Of a stretch of DNA of 64,000 bases, positions 1 to 11,429 are shown one piece after another (position 1 is the first letter of the stretch; each line of letters opens with the position of its first letter). The notes beneath the pieces are model-generated. The model made no database searches. It was given only the letters and a program-made list of their open reading frames with translations, and was not told the origin of the DNA. The stretch is taken from the NCBI GenBank assembly GCA_963662175.1, contig OY759218.1:7494001-7558000 (forward strand). The letters run 5' to 3'. The position numbers were made by a program, and so were the translations under genes. The stretch is from Aradus depressus (Eukaryota; Arthropoda; Insecta; Hemiptera; Aradidae).

Positions 1-3000
1 CAAATTTCAGCGATCTCGGCCGAGGGGAGGGGGGAGTTCCGGGGAGGGGGCTCAGTTCAAAAATTCACAACCTCCCTCCCGTTCGCAATTTTGTGACGTC
101 GCACACTTTTTTTTTCTGTTTGGCCTTCAAGAATACTACATATGAAATTTCATGACAATCCGACCATTAATCAATGAGTTAGCACTATTTTTATGCTTAG
201 CCCCCCCTTACAACACCCCCTCCCGTTCGAAATTTTGGGACGCTGCATAGCCTATTATTCAATCGGTTTCGAAATGATGCTACATGTGAAGTTTCATGAA
301 TATCCGTCCAGCCGTTTGGGCGTGATGTTGGACCGAAAATACAAACAAACCCCGTTTCAGTATAGAAGTATAGAAGCCGGTGGAAGAGAATGGGTAGATA
401 AGAGAAACTGAACTTAAAACTCCCAATAACTGCCGATCTAATGAATGTATCGACATCAAATTTCGTATTTAAAATTAACTTTCACGGACGACATAACCAG
501 TCAAATTTCAGCGATATCGGCCGAGGGGCGGGGGGAGTTCCGGGCTGGGGGCTCAATTCAAAAGTCCCAATAACTGCCGATGTAATGAATGTATCGACAT
601 CAAACTTCGTATTTAAAACTAAAATCTGGGAGGACTTAACCAGTCAAATCTCAGCGATATCGGCTGAGGGGAGGGGGGAGTTCCGGGGAGGGGGCTCAGT
701 TCAAAAATCCACAACCTCCCTCCCGTTCGCAATTTTGTGACGTCGCACACTTTTTTTTTCTATTTGGCCTTCAAGAATACTACATATGAAATTTCATGAC
801 AATCCGACCATTAATCAATGAGTTAGCACTATTTTTATGCTTAGCCCCCCCTTACAACACCCCCTCCCGTTCGAAATTTTGGGACGCCACAAAGCCTATT
901 ATTCAATCGGTCTTGAAAGGATGCTACATGTGAAGTTTCATGAATATCCGTCCAGCCGTTTGGGCGTGATGCTGGAACGAAAATACAAACAAACCCCGTT
1001 TCAGTATAGAAGTATAGAAGCCGGTGGAAGAGAATGGGTAGATAAGAGAAACTGAACTTAAAACTCCCAATAACTGCCGATCTAATGAATGTATCGACAT
1101 CAAATTTCGTATTTAAAATTAACTTTCACGGACGACATAACCAGTCAAATTTCAGCGATATCGGCCGAGGGGCGGGGGGAGTTCCGGGCTGAGGGCTCAA
1201 TTCAAAAGTCCCAATAACTGCCGATGTAATGAATGTATCAACATCAAACTTCGTATTTAAAACTAAAATCTGGGAGGACTTAACCAGTCAAATCTCAGCG
1301 ATATCGGCTGAGGGGAGGGGGGAGTTCCGGGGAGGGGGCTCAGTTCAAAAATCCACAACCTCCCTCCCGTTCGCAATTTTGGAAGAGAATGGGTAGATAA
1401 GCGAAACTGAATTTAAAAATCTCAATAACTGCCGATGTAATGAATGTATCAACTTCAAATTTCGTATTTAAAATTATCATCCGCGGAGGACATAACCAGT
1501 CAAATTTCAGCGATATCAGCCGAGGGGAGAGGGGAGTTCCGGGATGGGGGCTCAATTCAAAAATCCCAATAACTGCCGATGTAATGAATGTATCGACATC
1601 GAATTTCGTATTTAAAACTAAAATGGACTTAGGACATAACCAGTCAAATTTCAGCGATCTCGGCCGAGGGGAGGGGGGAGTTCCGGGGAGGGGGCTCAGT
1701 TCAAAAATTCACAACCTCCCTCCCGTTCGCAATTTTGTGACGTCGCACACTTTTTTTTTCTTTTTGGCCTTCAAGAATACTACATATGAAATTTCATGAC
1801 AATCCGACCATTAATCAATGAGTTAGCACTATTTTTATGCTTAGCCCCCCCTTACAACACCCCCTCCCGTTCGAAATTTTGGGACGCCACAAAGCCTATT
1901 ATTCAATCGGTCTTGAAAGGATGCTACATGTGAAGTTTCATGAATATCCGTCCAGCCGTTTGGGCGTGATGCTGGTATAAACATACAAACAAACCCCGTT
2001 CCAGTATAGAAGCCGGTGGAAGAGAATGGGTAGATAAGCGAATCTGAATTTAAAAATCCCAATAACTGCCGATGTAATGAATGTATCAACTTCAAATTTC
2101 GCATTTAAAATAATCATCCGCTGAGGACTTAACCAGTCAAATTTCAGCGATATCGGCCGAGGGGAGGGGGGAGTTCCGGGGTGGGGGCTCAATCCAAAAA
2201 TCCCAATAACTGCCGATGTAATGAATGTATCGACATCAAACTTCGTATTTAAAACTAAAATCGCCTTAGGACATAACCAGTCAAATTTCAGCGATCTCGG
2301 CTGAGGGGAGGGGGGAGTTCCGGGGAGGGGGCTCAGTTCAAAAATCCACAACCTCCCTCCCGTTCGCAATTTTGTGACGTCGCAAACTTTTTTTTTCTAT
2401 TTGGCTTTCAAGAATACTACATATGAAATTTCATGACAATCCGACCATTAAGCAATGAGTTAGAACTATTTTTATGCTTAGCCCCCCCTTACAACACCCC
2501 CTCCCGTTGGAAATTTTGGGACGCCACAAAGCCTATTATTCAATAGGTCTTGAAAGGATGCTACATGTGAAGTTTCATGAATATCCGTCCAGCCGTTTGG
2601 GCGTGATGCTGGTATAAACATACAAACAAACCCCGTTCCAGTATAGAAGCCGGTGGAAGGGAATGGGTAGATAAGCGAAACTGAATTTAAAAATCTCAAT
2701 AACTGCCGATATAATGAATGTATCGACATCAAATTTCGTATTTAAAACTAAAATCCACTTAGGACATAACCAGTCAAATTTCAGCGATCTCGGCTGAGAG
2801 GAGGGGGGAGTTCCGGGGAGGGGGCTCAGTTCAACAATCCACAACCTCCCTCCCTTTCGCAATTTTGTGATGTCGCACACTTTTGTTTTCTATTTGGATT
2901 CAAGAACATATGAAATTTCATGACAATCCAACCATTAATCAATGAGTTAGCACTATTTTTATGCTTGGCCCCCCCTTACCACCCCCCCTCCCGTTCGAAA

Positions 3001-5160
3001 TTTTGGGGCGCTACATAGCCTATTATTCAATCGGTTTTGAAATGATGCTACATGTGAAGTTTCATGAATATCCGTCCAGCCGTTTGGGCGTGATGCTGGA
3101 ACGAAAATACAAACAAACCCCGTTTCAGTATAGAAGTATAGAAGCCGGTGGAAGAGAATGGGTAGATAAGAGAAACTGAACTTAAAACTCCCAATAACTG
3201 CCGATCTAATGAATGTATCGACATCAAATTTCGTATTTAAAATTAACTTTCACGGACGACATAACCAGTCAAATTTCAGCGATATCGGCCGAGGGGCGGG
3301 GGGAGTTCCGGGCTGGGGGCTCAAGAGAATGGGTAGATAAGCGAATCTGAATTTAAAAATCCCAATAACTGCCGATGTAATGAATGTATCAACTTCAAAT
3401 TTCGCATTTAAAATAATCATCCGCGGAGGACTTAACCAGTCAAATCTCAGCGATATCGGCCGAGGGGCGGGGGGAGTTCCGGGGTGGGGGCTCAATCCAC
3501 AAATCCCAATAACTGCCGATGTAATGAATGTATCGACATCAAATTTCGTATTAAGAACTAAAATCCACTTAGGACATAACCAGTCAAATTTCAGTGATCT
3601 CGGCTGAGGGGAGAGGGGAATTCCGGGGAGGGGGCTCAGTTCAAAAATCCACAACCTCCCTCCCGTTCGCAATTTTGTGACGTCGCACACTTTTTTTTTC
3701 TATTTGGCCTTCAAGAATACTACATATGAAATTTCATGACAATCCAACCATTAATCAATGAATTAGCACTATTTTTATGCTTGGCCCCCCCTTACAACCC
3801 CCCCTCCCGTTCGAAATTGTGGGGCGCCACATAGCCTATTATTCAATCGGTTTTGAAATGATGCTACATGTGAAGTTTCATGAATATCCGTCCAGCCGTT
3901 TGGGCGTGATGCTGGAACGAAAATACAAACAAACCCCGTTTCAGTATAGAAGTATAGAAGCCGGTGGAAGAGAATGGGTAGAAAAGCGAAACTGAATTTA
4001 AAAATCCCAATAACTGCCGATCTAATGAATGTATCGACATCAAATTTCGTATTTAAAATTAACTTTCACGGATGACATAACCAGTCAAATTTCAGCGATA
4101 TCGGCCGAGGGGCGGGGGGAGTTCCGGGGTGGGGGCTCAATTCAAAAGTCCCAATAACTGCCGATGTAATGAATGTATCGACATCAAATTTCGTATTTAA
4201 AACTAAAATCCACTTTGGACATAACCAGTCAAATTTCAGCGATCTCGGCTGAGGGGAGGGGGGAGTTCCGGGGAGGGGGCTCAATTCAAAAATCCCAATA
4301 ACTGCCGATGTAATGAATGTATCGACATCAAATTTCGTATTTAAAACTAAAATCCACTTAGGACATAACCAGTCAAATTTCAGCGATATCAGCCGAGGGG
4401 AGGGGGGAGTTCCGGGAAGGGGGCTCAGTTGTCTCGATGCTACATGTGAAGTTTCATGAATATCCGTCTAGCCGTTTGGGCGTGATGCTGGTATAAACTT
4501 ACAAACAAACCCCGTTCCAGTATAGAAGTATAGAAGCCGGTGGAAGAGAATGGGTAGATAAGCGAATCTGAATTTAAACATCCCAATAACTGCCGATCTA
4601 ATGAATGTATCAACATCAAATTTCGTATTTAAAATTAACATTCACAGAGGACATAACCAGTCAAATTTCAGCGATATCGGCCGAGGGGTGGGGGGAGTTC
4701 CGGGATGGGGGCTCAATTCAAAAATCCCAATAACTGCCGATGTAATGAATGTATCGACATCAAATTTCGTATTTAAAACTAAAATCCACTTAGGACATAA
4801 CCAGTCAAATTTCAGCGATATCAGCCGAGGGGAGGGGGGAGTTCCGGGATGGGGGCTCAGTTCAAAAATCCACAACCTCCCTTCCGTTCCTAATTTTGTG
4901 ACGTCGCACACTTTTTTTTCTATTTGGCCTTCAAGAATACTACATATGAAATTTCGTGACAATATGACCAACCGTTATTGGGCTAGGACTATATTTATAC
5001 TTAGGCCCCGCTTACAACCCCTCCTCCCGTTCACATAGCCTATTATTCAATCGGGCTCAAAATGATGCTACATGTGAAGTTTCATAAATATCCGTCCAGC
5101 CGTTTGGGCGTGATGCTGGAACAAACATACAAACAAACAAACCCCGTTTCAGCTTTATTA
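1..5160. repeat. Composite satellite: 144-bp module plus ~355-bp module
   Basis: The block is built from two modules. The first, 144 bp long, contains the landmark ATGAATGTATC; successive landmarks lie exactly 144 bp apart at 441/585, 1085/1229 and 1440/1584. The second, about 355 bp, contains a T-run, a C-rich stretch and the landmark ATGCTTAGCC or a close variant at 193, 837, 1837, 2474, 2961, 3777 and about 4998. One second module plus two 144-bp modules gives the 644-bp unit seen from 193 to 837. Other intervals differ mainly by whole 144-bp modules or by truncated junctions near 1380, 3325 and 4430. Short open frames in it are by-products of the repeat and I do not call them genes. Confidence 0.9.
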
Positions 5161-5165
5161 ATATA
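5040..5165 (+). repeat. Right end of the satellite, retroelement-like tail
   Basis: The last copy of the ~355-bp module continues past the internal copies into a run of ACAAACAAAC and then a short AT-rich end near 5150-5165. Internal copies instead continue into the 144-bp modules. Tails of this kind (text about 'gtccagccgtttgggcgtg' followed by CAAA repeats) are common at the 3' ends of insect RTE-like or similar elements; that comparison is from general knowledge and is weak. The array may have begun as tandem copies of such a tail. Confidence 0.4.
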
Positions 5166-5320
5166 GATTTTAAATGATATTGTTTTCAAGATTATTTTAT
5201 CAGACTGCCTGATGATGAGGGCAACTTCGAAAGCCGGCTAGCAAGAATTAATAAAATCTGAGAGAGGTCAGACTATAGTTAATTTTACAACCTGTGAAAT
5301 AATCACTTCTCATATTACCA
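5166..5320 (+). repeat. Penelope-like terminal repeat fragment, family 1
   Basis: This fragment carries a hammerhead-ribozyme motif (separate entry) and then the sequence ATCTGAGAGAGGTCAGACTA and ACAACCTGTGAAATAATCAC. The same block recurs, more or less decayed, at 9041-9130 (minus), 11430-11560 (minus), 11690-11800 (plus), 40405-40490 (minus) and 41140-41270 (plus). Hammerhead motifs with palindromic stem III are known from the terminal repeats of Penelope-like elements, which is the basis for the name. Confidence 0.6.
5194..5257 (+). ncRNA. Hammerhead ribozyme motif, family 1, intact core
   Basis: Reading 5' to 3': stem I strand ATTTTAT (5194-5200) and TGC (5206-5208); core CTGATGA (5209-5215); one extra T; stem II GAGG with GCAA loop and CTTC (one G-U pair); core GAA (5229-5231); palindromic stem III AGCCGGCT (5232-5239); cleavage base A at 5240; then GCA (5241-5243) pairing with TGC, and ATAAAAT (5251-5257) pairing with the outer strand. 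This fits a type I hammerhead whose 8-nt stem III can pair between two molecules. The extra T after CTGATGA departs from the textbook core and recurs in every family here. Activity is not proven. Confidence 0.7.
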
Positions 5321-5660
5321 TCCTTGGAGGATTGGACTTATTGATTTGAGTCTTCCTTTAATCCCCCTCCCCTTTGGCTGATTCCGCTGAAAATTAATGA
5401 GTGTTGACCTTATAAAGCTTCGGATTTACATATGAAATTTGGTATCAATAGATTCTTTGCAACGGTAGTTATTAGAGTGTGTGTTAAGAGTCCCCCCTAA
5501 TCCCCTCCTTTCCTTTGTCAGATTTTGCTGAAAAACAGTAGGTGATGTCCGTACTTGGTTTTGATCACACATATAAAATTTCGTGTTCATTGGCAGTCAA
5601 TAACCTAATTAATAAGTTTCGTCCTTATGGGATTTTGAATTCACATATGATTGTATTAGT
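5321..5660. repeat. Dispersed family A copy (diverged 144-bp modules)
   Basis: Contains the family A phrases: TCCCCTTTGGCTGATTCCGC followed by CTGAAAATTAATGAG, then CATATGAAATTTGGT, then GTTATTAGAGTGTGTG and a second CCCCTCCTTTCC module. These are diverged copies of the 144-bp unit of the satellite, read on the opposite strand. No coding sequence. Confidence 0.65.
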
Positions 5661-6239
5661 GCACCACCTAATTGGCTCGAGCTAGCTACCCTATGAGCGT
5701 AGTATGGTCCTGTAAATGGACTGAGTCACAGACGGAAACAAGACCAAAGACATAAGAGAGAGATATTTGACCATCAAAGCAGTGGGAGTTGTTCCTGTAT
5801 TTACTCTCTTGTTAAATGACATATCAAATAATGAAGCATCACCAAACAGCAACCGAAGGGAGATGAAAACAAAAAAAAAAAAAAAAAATCATTTACGATG
5901 AAAGACTCAGGAAAATGAAAAAGTGACATACAAAAAAAAAAATAATGAAAATATAACAATACAAGAATAATACAATGTTAAAAATTGAAATGGAAAGGGA
6001 TATAATGAAGTTTTAATGAGCAGGTTGGGACATAAATGCATTAATCTGTCTGAATGCGGGGATATGGACGTGTTGAAGGTTCGGATTGATGTGAAATATG
6101 GTCAGCCTGGTTTTAATTTATGGACAAATATGAACGAATCAAAATAATGAATGAAATCCATGATTCACCATCCTAAAAGTAATAGGATATGACTCCAACC
6201 TTCAAATATGATTTTCAACCCTTTATTTTTATTTTAATA
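5661..6239. other. No gene seen
   Basis: AT-rich unique-looking sequence with an A-run of 18 at 5871-5888 and a second A-rich tract near 5932. No open frame or element terminus was recognised. Confidence 0.5.
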
Positions 6240-6840
6240 AAATAAAAAAAATTGTCGGTAAATCACCGACAATGAACTTCCCCAGCATGAATTATGAAGT
6301 TCTTACTCTCCCTCTAGAACCAATCGACTGTAACATCATACTCAATTTTATGTCGGTCGATACATTCATTTTTACTTTCCTAGTCATACGATAAGTGGAA
6401 GTTGAGTAATCAGTCAAAAATTTCATGTTTTCCGACTTTCTAATTCCAAAATTGAAATAAATATTCCGTCTGTTGTTGTGTGTCTGTGAACCCGATAGAA
6501 TGAATGTATACGACAACATCTATTGTTTTGGAAGGAGTGGGGGAGGGGGGGGGGGGGGGGGGGGGAAGCTTAACTCAAAACTCTGATAATTGTCTTTGAA
6601 AAGATTGTATTGACACAAAATTTCATATGTGAATTCAGAACCTAATAACAAATGACACTTATCAAATTTCAGCGTTATCGGCTGAAGAAAAGAGGTTCAG
6701 GTAAGGGGCTCAATTCAAAAACTCTAATAACTGCTGATTTAATCAAGTTATTGACACAAAATTTAGTATGAGGATTAGGAGGCCCTATGTTAGTCAGCAA
6801 TTGAATATTAGCGGGAACGGCCTCAATAACTGAATCACAC
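6240..6840. repeat. Dispersed family A copy with G homopolymer
   Basis: Starts with the family A left end: a near-palindrome GTCGGTAAATCACCGAC, then AACTTCCCCAGC, then the 'ctctccctctagaaccaatcgac' type text split over later lines. It continues through 144-bp-like modules to about 6840. A run of 21 G at 6545-6565 interrupts it. Confidence 0.65.
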
Positions 6841-7495
6841 GGGAAACATGAAATTCACTCAATATTTTTGATCGATTAAATACTTAATAGACTTTTACTT
6901 TTTAAAACATAGACAACATAAACCTCTTATAGTGCTATTTACGTTAATATGAGCTTTACCAGTGATTCACTGTCGACATTTTAAGCGTTAAAAAAAAAAA
7001 TTCTATAAAGAAGATCCGTTGAGAAAGTAAGAAAAAGTAGAAGTTGTTGAAGCACTTTGGTTCACTTTTGAATAAGCATTAATTATAAAATAGATACACC
7101 TTATATAGGTCCACTCAAAGAGAGGTGGGAGGGAAGTTTGGGAGTCATTAAAGGCTGTTGTTGGAAGTTTGGTGGCGAGGTGGCCTAAAGCCTAAAGCAG
7201 GCTCTCCGCTCTCCGCTCTCCGCTCTCGGCCTCTTAGTCAGCCTTCCTTCCGGAGTCAGCCGAAACAGCTACAATCCATACTACCAGCAAATTATCCATG
7301 AAATGTAACTAATGACCGGATAAATCTGGCTCGATATAGTGGAAAGCTAAATTAATAAATAAATATATATATATTTTGTTAAGGAGCTTCTGCGTTTATA
7401 ATTATTTAAATACCCAATAAGGATAGCATCTATTAATTTTCCACAAAATCAGCCAAATAGAAGTGGGGGATCAGAAAAGGGGGTAAATAAAAAAA
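6841..7495. other. No gene seen; short heptamer repeat
   Basis: AT-rich sequence without a convincing open frame. The heptamer CTCCGCT is repeated about three times at 7202-7226. A short TA-rich tract lies near 7365. Confidence 0.5.
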
Positions 7496-7499
7496 TAAA

Positions 7500-7680
7500 G
7501 AAAAACGTATATTTTTTAAAATATTGTCTATTTCACAAAATATTTATAAGATATGGCAGTACCTCTTTGGTATTGCTACCATCTTAACTACTAAGGCGTG
7601 GCTCAAGATGATAGCAATACACAAAGTACTTCATTTATATTTTAGAAAATACAATATTTAAAAAAAAATACATTTTTCTT
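7500..7680. repeat. Inverted pair of Penelope-like ends, family 3
   Basis: Two arms face each other. Each contains the phrase ATATTGTCTATTTCAC or its diverged complement and a hammerhead-like block TGGTAGCAATAC. On the plus strand the block reads CTCAAGATGATAGCAATAC, then AAAGTACTTC with a palindromic AAGTACTT; the core is damaged (CTC in place of CTG). The same inverted pair occurs at 32690-32890. Confidence 0.55.
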
Positions 7681-7706
7681 TATAGGTTAGGGTTAGGTTA
7701 GGTTTT

Positions 7707-8003
7707 ATGACTCATGCCAGGGCTTCAAGTACGAGGTCATATCGCCTACTACCAGAGCGCTCTTTCGTCACTCTGGTGGACTTTTTGCCTACCCTAAATT
7801 TTTATTCACCTAGGACAGGGGTCGCTAACGAGTACCTGACATTGGACAGGCTCGGGACCATCGCTTAACGTCCCATCCGAATGACGGCGTGCTTAAGTTT
7901 ATTTTACCTCCCAGATAAAATAAACTAAGAGCCTCGGTCGGGTTTCGAACCCACGTTCTTGAGCTCAGAAGTCAAGCACGCATACCACTGAGCTACGAGC
8001 GCC
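7707..8003 (-). repeat. tRNA-derived SINE, copy 1
   Basis: Near full length. Read on the minus strand it begins GGCGCTCGTAGCTCAGTGG (A box) and has GGGTTCGAAACCC (B box), followed by a tRNA-unrelated body with TTTATTTTATCTGGGAGGTA, ACTCGTTAGCGACCCCTG and TAGGCGATATGACC, ending in AGCCCTGGCATGAGTCAT and a short AACCTAACC tail. Confidence 0.8.
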
Positions 8004-8019
8004 ATCCTTTTCTTTACAT

Positions 8020-9040
8020 TTTATAATAATAAATGTATCAACACAAAATTCAGTTTGAGAATTCAGAAATCCCTATATGTAAGCCAACTATTGAGTTTGA
8101 TTGCCCAAACGACGTGTCGACGACGATAATTCCCAATAGAATGTATGCATCGACACGAAATTATACATATAAATTCCGAATTCTCTTACAAAGTCACCTA
8201 CTTTTTTTCAGCTAAATCGACTAAAGAGAAGGAGGGATTAGGGGAGATGCCTAACTCAAAAACTCTAATAATTGCCGTTGTATTGAATATATCGACACAA
8301 AAACTTCATACGTGAATCAAAACCCCATAAGGACGACTCTTATCGATTTGCTGGGGAATCGGCCGAAGAGAAGAGGCTCATCTCATAAATCCCAATAACT
8401 GCCGATGTAATGAATGTATAGACATGAAATAACATATTAAATATGAAAATATTTAAAGTCAGAACACAATCAATGAGGATATTACTTGTCGAATTTCAGG
8501 GATATCGGTTGAAGGAAAAGAGGGTTCAGGGGAGGGGGCTCAATTCAACTGTTGAATATTAGCGCAAACGGTCGATTGGTTTTGGAGGGAGAGTGAAAAC
8601 TTTAATGATTAATACATACAGGGGAAGTACATTGCCGGTGAGTCATCACTCCTTTTTTTTTTTCTTTTTTTAATTCAGGGAGTTGGGAAAGATAAAATTC
8701 CGGTGAAAATACAACATCGAATTTTTGACACAACATAACTATATGGAAAGTTGGAGAAGTAAAAATGTCCTTTGAGGCGAGAGGCGAATATTTCCCTTTG
8801 GCCCTTTGGTTGATTGAATTTCCAAAGTTCATAAAATTGCCATTGTGAACTCACAACCTGTGAAAGTGCCACTCAAAGAGAGCACTTACCGTGCCGGAAA
8901 AAAAATTTAATATTCTCTTATTGAAAAATGGCTAATTGTAAACTAATATTGCAACGAAAAATTTCCGATAAACCATACTATATTATGTAACATATGAAAT
9001 GTGAATGTGAAGATGGTTGATGTAGTGAGGAGTGATTAAT
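8020..9040. repeat. Dispersed family A copies
   Basis: Several diverged modules. At 8240-8560 the phrases AACTCTAATAATTGCCG and CCCAATAACTGCCGATGTAA match the satellite strand. At 8580-8660 the complement of the family A left end occurs (GGGGAAGTACATTGCCGGTG). The region up to 9040 has no gene. Confidence 0.6.
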
Positions 9041-9130
9041 TCACAGGTTGCAAAATGACTTGCTTCGAAGTTTTATTACTATGGGCTAGCCGCCTTTCGA
9101 GGTTGCCCTCACCATCAGGCTGCCTACAAT
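9041..9130 (-). repeat. Decayed family 1 hammerhead/Penelope-like end
   Basis: On the minus strand the core reads CTGATGG (last A changed to G), stem II GAGG-GCAA-CCTC is perfect, GAA is kept, and stem III is AGGCGGCT, no longer a perfect palindrome. The flanking ACAACCTGTGAATTAATCAC matches the 5.2-kb copy. Expected to be inactive. Confidence 0.6.
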
Positions 9131-9217
9131 AAACGTATCATATGTGATAGTAAGATGTTGTGGGACGAGATTTCTAATAGAAATAAAAGACGTTGTCTTC
9201 CCACTGTTTTATTTTAT

Positions 9218-9259
9218 ACCAGAACCGGTTTTCAACGCAACAGCGTCATCATCAGTGGT
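9218..9259 (-). ncRNA. Hammerhead ribozyme motif, family 2 (left arm)
   Basis: Minus strand: stem I ACCA (9259-9256), core CTGATGA (9255-9249), extra T, stem II GACGC-TGTT-GCGTT (one G-U pair), core GAA (9233-9231), palindromic stem III AACCGGTT (9230-9223), cleavage base C at 9222, then TGGT (9221-9218), which pairs perfectly with ACCA. All core bases are present apart from the extra T. Confidence 0.75.
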
Positions 9260-9336
9260 TCATCCCACCCACACAGCACAGCTCAAGCAACACTGGCCAG
9301 TTATCTTCCAACCGCTGTGCTGTGTGGGTGGGATGA

Positions 9337-9378
9337 ACCACTGATGATGACGCTGTTGCGTTGAAAACCGGTTCTGGT
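9337..9378 (+). ncRNA. Hammerhead ribozyme motif, family 2 (right arm)
   Basis: Exact complement of the left-arm motif: ACCA 9337-9340, CTGATGA 9341-9347, extra T 9348, GACGC 9349-9353, TGTT, GCGTT 9358-9362, GAA 9363-9365, AACCGGTT 9366-9373, cleavage after C 9374, TGGT 9375-9378. Confidence 0.75.
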
Positions 9379-9589
9379 ATAAAATAAAACAGTGGGAAGA
9401 CAACGTCTTTTATTTCTATTATAAACGTATAAATTAGTAAAAAGGTATAATAATACAACAATAATAAAGGTATAACCCCTCCGCTGGTTGCGTGCTCCTC
9501 TGCGACTTGCTCTCATCTTTAAAACTAAGTGGCGTATATATGGCCAATTTACGAATTCTATTAAAAAAAATAAAAATAAAAAAAAATAA

Positions 9590-9960
9590 TAAAATATGAG
9601 GACTAACCGTCCTCAAGTAAATCGAACAAACGACTAAACAAATATGTTTCAAAACTACATTTTAGGACGGTTTTCTGCATTTATCTCGCAAACCGGACAA
9701 ACTGTGAAAAATTATATTTCTTATTAAACCTGCCTTTCAGTTTTCTTTATAACTTTAAGTTGAAGAGATTTATGATCTGGTCATCAGTATAAGCGGTATC
9801 GACTAAAATGTTCATAAGTTCATGGCTACAATCTTTTCTGAGTAAGAGTTCTCAGATAGATACCCACACACACGCTGACAGCCAACACACAGACAAATAG
9901 ACATCATTGGAAAATTAGTCAAAATGTATTCAGGGGACCTTGAAATGTGAAAATCCGTTG
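9590..9960. repeat. Dispersed family B copy
   Basis: Contains GACTAACCGTCCTC, CAGTTTTCTTTATAAC, GATTTATGATCTGGTCAT and TTCATGGCTACAATC, then an ACACACACGCTGACAGCC tail. The same ordered phrases occur at 10270-10740 and 33640-33945. No coding sequence. Confidence 0.55.
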
Positions 9961-10269
9961 AAGACTCTATCTTGGATTCTCAAGAGATAACAATAGGTAC
10001 TTCCTTATACAAATGTATTATTATTAATTATTAGAATTTTTGAGTTCAACATTTCCCCTAATCCCCCCGTCGATTTGGCTGAAAATATGTGTTGTTGTTA
10101 GACGGTTCTGTATTCACATATATTCATTCTATCGGGAGTTATAGTGTTCACAGACACACACATAGATGCACAGACAGCCATTTTTTTTTCATATTTTGAA
10201 TTTGAAAAACTTGAAATTCCCTTGAATAGAAATTAGAATTTTGAAATTTATTTTTCACTGTTTGAGACG
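9961..10269. repeat. Family A fragment
   Basis: Around 10035-10200 the phrases GAGTTCAACATTTCCCCTAA, TTTGGCTGAAAATATGTG and TATTCATTCTATCGGGAG, with CACAGACACACACATAG, match the right half of family A. The rest is AT-rich without features. Confidence 0.5.
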
Positions 10270-10740
10270 CTATAACTTTTGTCGAATTAATCCTATCTCA
10301 AATCTGAGGATTTATTGTGATTTAATAAGAAACAGTTTTGGTAAGAACCAATTTTTTTATGGGACTAACCGTTTTCGTGAAAATCAAGGAAACGTCTGAA
10401 ATTATGTGATTGAAAAATACATTTCCTGTGAATAATTGTATTTCATATAAAATATGTATTCTAGTTTTCTCTACAACTATTGCTACTTGGGAAGATTTTT
10501 GATTAGATCATAAACAGCAGTATCCTGTAAAATGTACTTAGGTTTCTAAGTCAAGTGGTCTCAACTTTATTCCGAATTCGGATAAAATCTAATGAAATCT
10601 AAGTTAGCACATGTGACCTTCATTCATAATTTCAAGTTCATTGCTATAATCGTTTTTGGAGTAGAGCGCTCACAACTTTCCAATCACATATACACAGACG
10701 CACAGACAGACAGAATATGAGAGATTAGATATGAACTAAC
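10270..10740. repeat. Dispersed family B copy
   Basis: Second copy of family B: GGGACTAACCGTTTTCGTG, AAACGTCTGAAATTATGTG, TTCTAGTTTTCTCTAC, GATTAGATCATAAACAGC, AAGTTCATTGCTATAATCG and an ACAGACGCACAGACAGAC tail. It resembles family A in ending with an ACAGAC-rich tail. Confidence 0.55.
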
Positions 10741-11429
10741 AGCCTTATTAACCCATTTCAGTAATACTTTCATAACAATCATTAATGATAATTTTATAAG
10801 TTATTTTATTAAAGTTGAGTTTTAGAAGTGAAGTTGGAAAAAAGGGGGACTTGCTTTAATTTATTATGTCATTCTTTCAAATCAATATTCTTTAAGAGAA
10901 TAGATCAATCAATATGAAACCTGAGCCAACTTGTAATATCACAAATGACCCAAGGCTTCAGTGATAAGACAGGGCCTCATTCGTCACAGGGGCCAATCGC
11001 TATATTAAAAAAAGTCGTCGGTGAATCACCAGTCATGTACTTCCCCAACACGTATTAATCAATTACGTTTTTGCTCTCCCCAGAAAACATATCGACAGTT
11101 TGAGCTAAAATCAATAGTTGGCTTAAATTGGGGCTTCTGAATTCTCTATATTTTCCTGTACATACATTCATTATATCGGCAGTAATTAAGGTTTTTGCGT
11201 CGCGTTCAAAGATCCCCGGCGGTCAATTTCGCTGAAAATCAATCGGGTTCTGGATACACAAACAAAATATACATTTATACACATCTCAAAATCGACAAAA
11301 ACTTTGAACCTTCCAACAAACCAGACTTATGTTTCCTATGCAGATCCTAATGTTAGCTGCATGTCTTCTCTCTAGATGTACAGTGCCTCCCAAAAGTATT
11401 CGTAATTTTTTTTAATTTTACAACTCATT
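10741..11429. repeat. No gene; family A copy at 11000-11320
   Basis: 10741-11000 shows no features. From 11006 the family A left end appears (GTCGTCGGTGAATCACC, GTACTTCCCCAAC), then CTCTCCCCAGAAAAC and TTAATTGATTACG-like text, ending near 11320. A short unique piece follows to 11430. Confidence 0.55.

Larger units (their letters stand above)
9175..9421. repeat. Perfect 108-bp inverted repeat with two hammerhead motifs
   Basis: Left arm 9175-9282 and right arm 9314-9421 are exact reverse complements over 108 bp, separated by 31 bp. Each arm carries one intact family 2 hammerhead motif. The sequence outside the left arm (CATATGTGATAGTAAGATG) resembles the flank of the Penelope-like ORF at 16.55 kb, so this is probably a head-to-head pair of Penelope-like terminal repeats. 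Perfect arms suggest a recent event or gene conversion. Confidence 0.85.

Noticed and set aside
193..4971. Small ORFs in the satellite (for example 72-aa frames repeated four times)
   Set aside because: They are the same repeat module translated several times, on both strands, with no domain; openness follows from the repeat.
7684..7706. Telomere-like AGGTTAGGGTTAGGTTAGG
   Set aside because: It is the short tail of a SINE copy (complement of AACCTAACC); other copies have AACTAAC tails. No long TTAGG array.
9144..9516. Small ORFs around the 9.2-kb hairpin
   Set aside because: The plus and minus ORFs are mirror images caused by the perfect inverted repeat.
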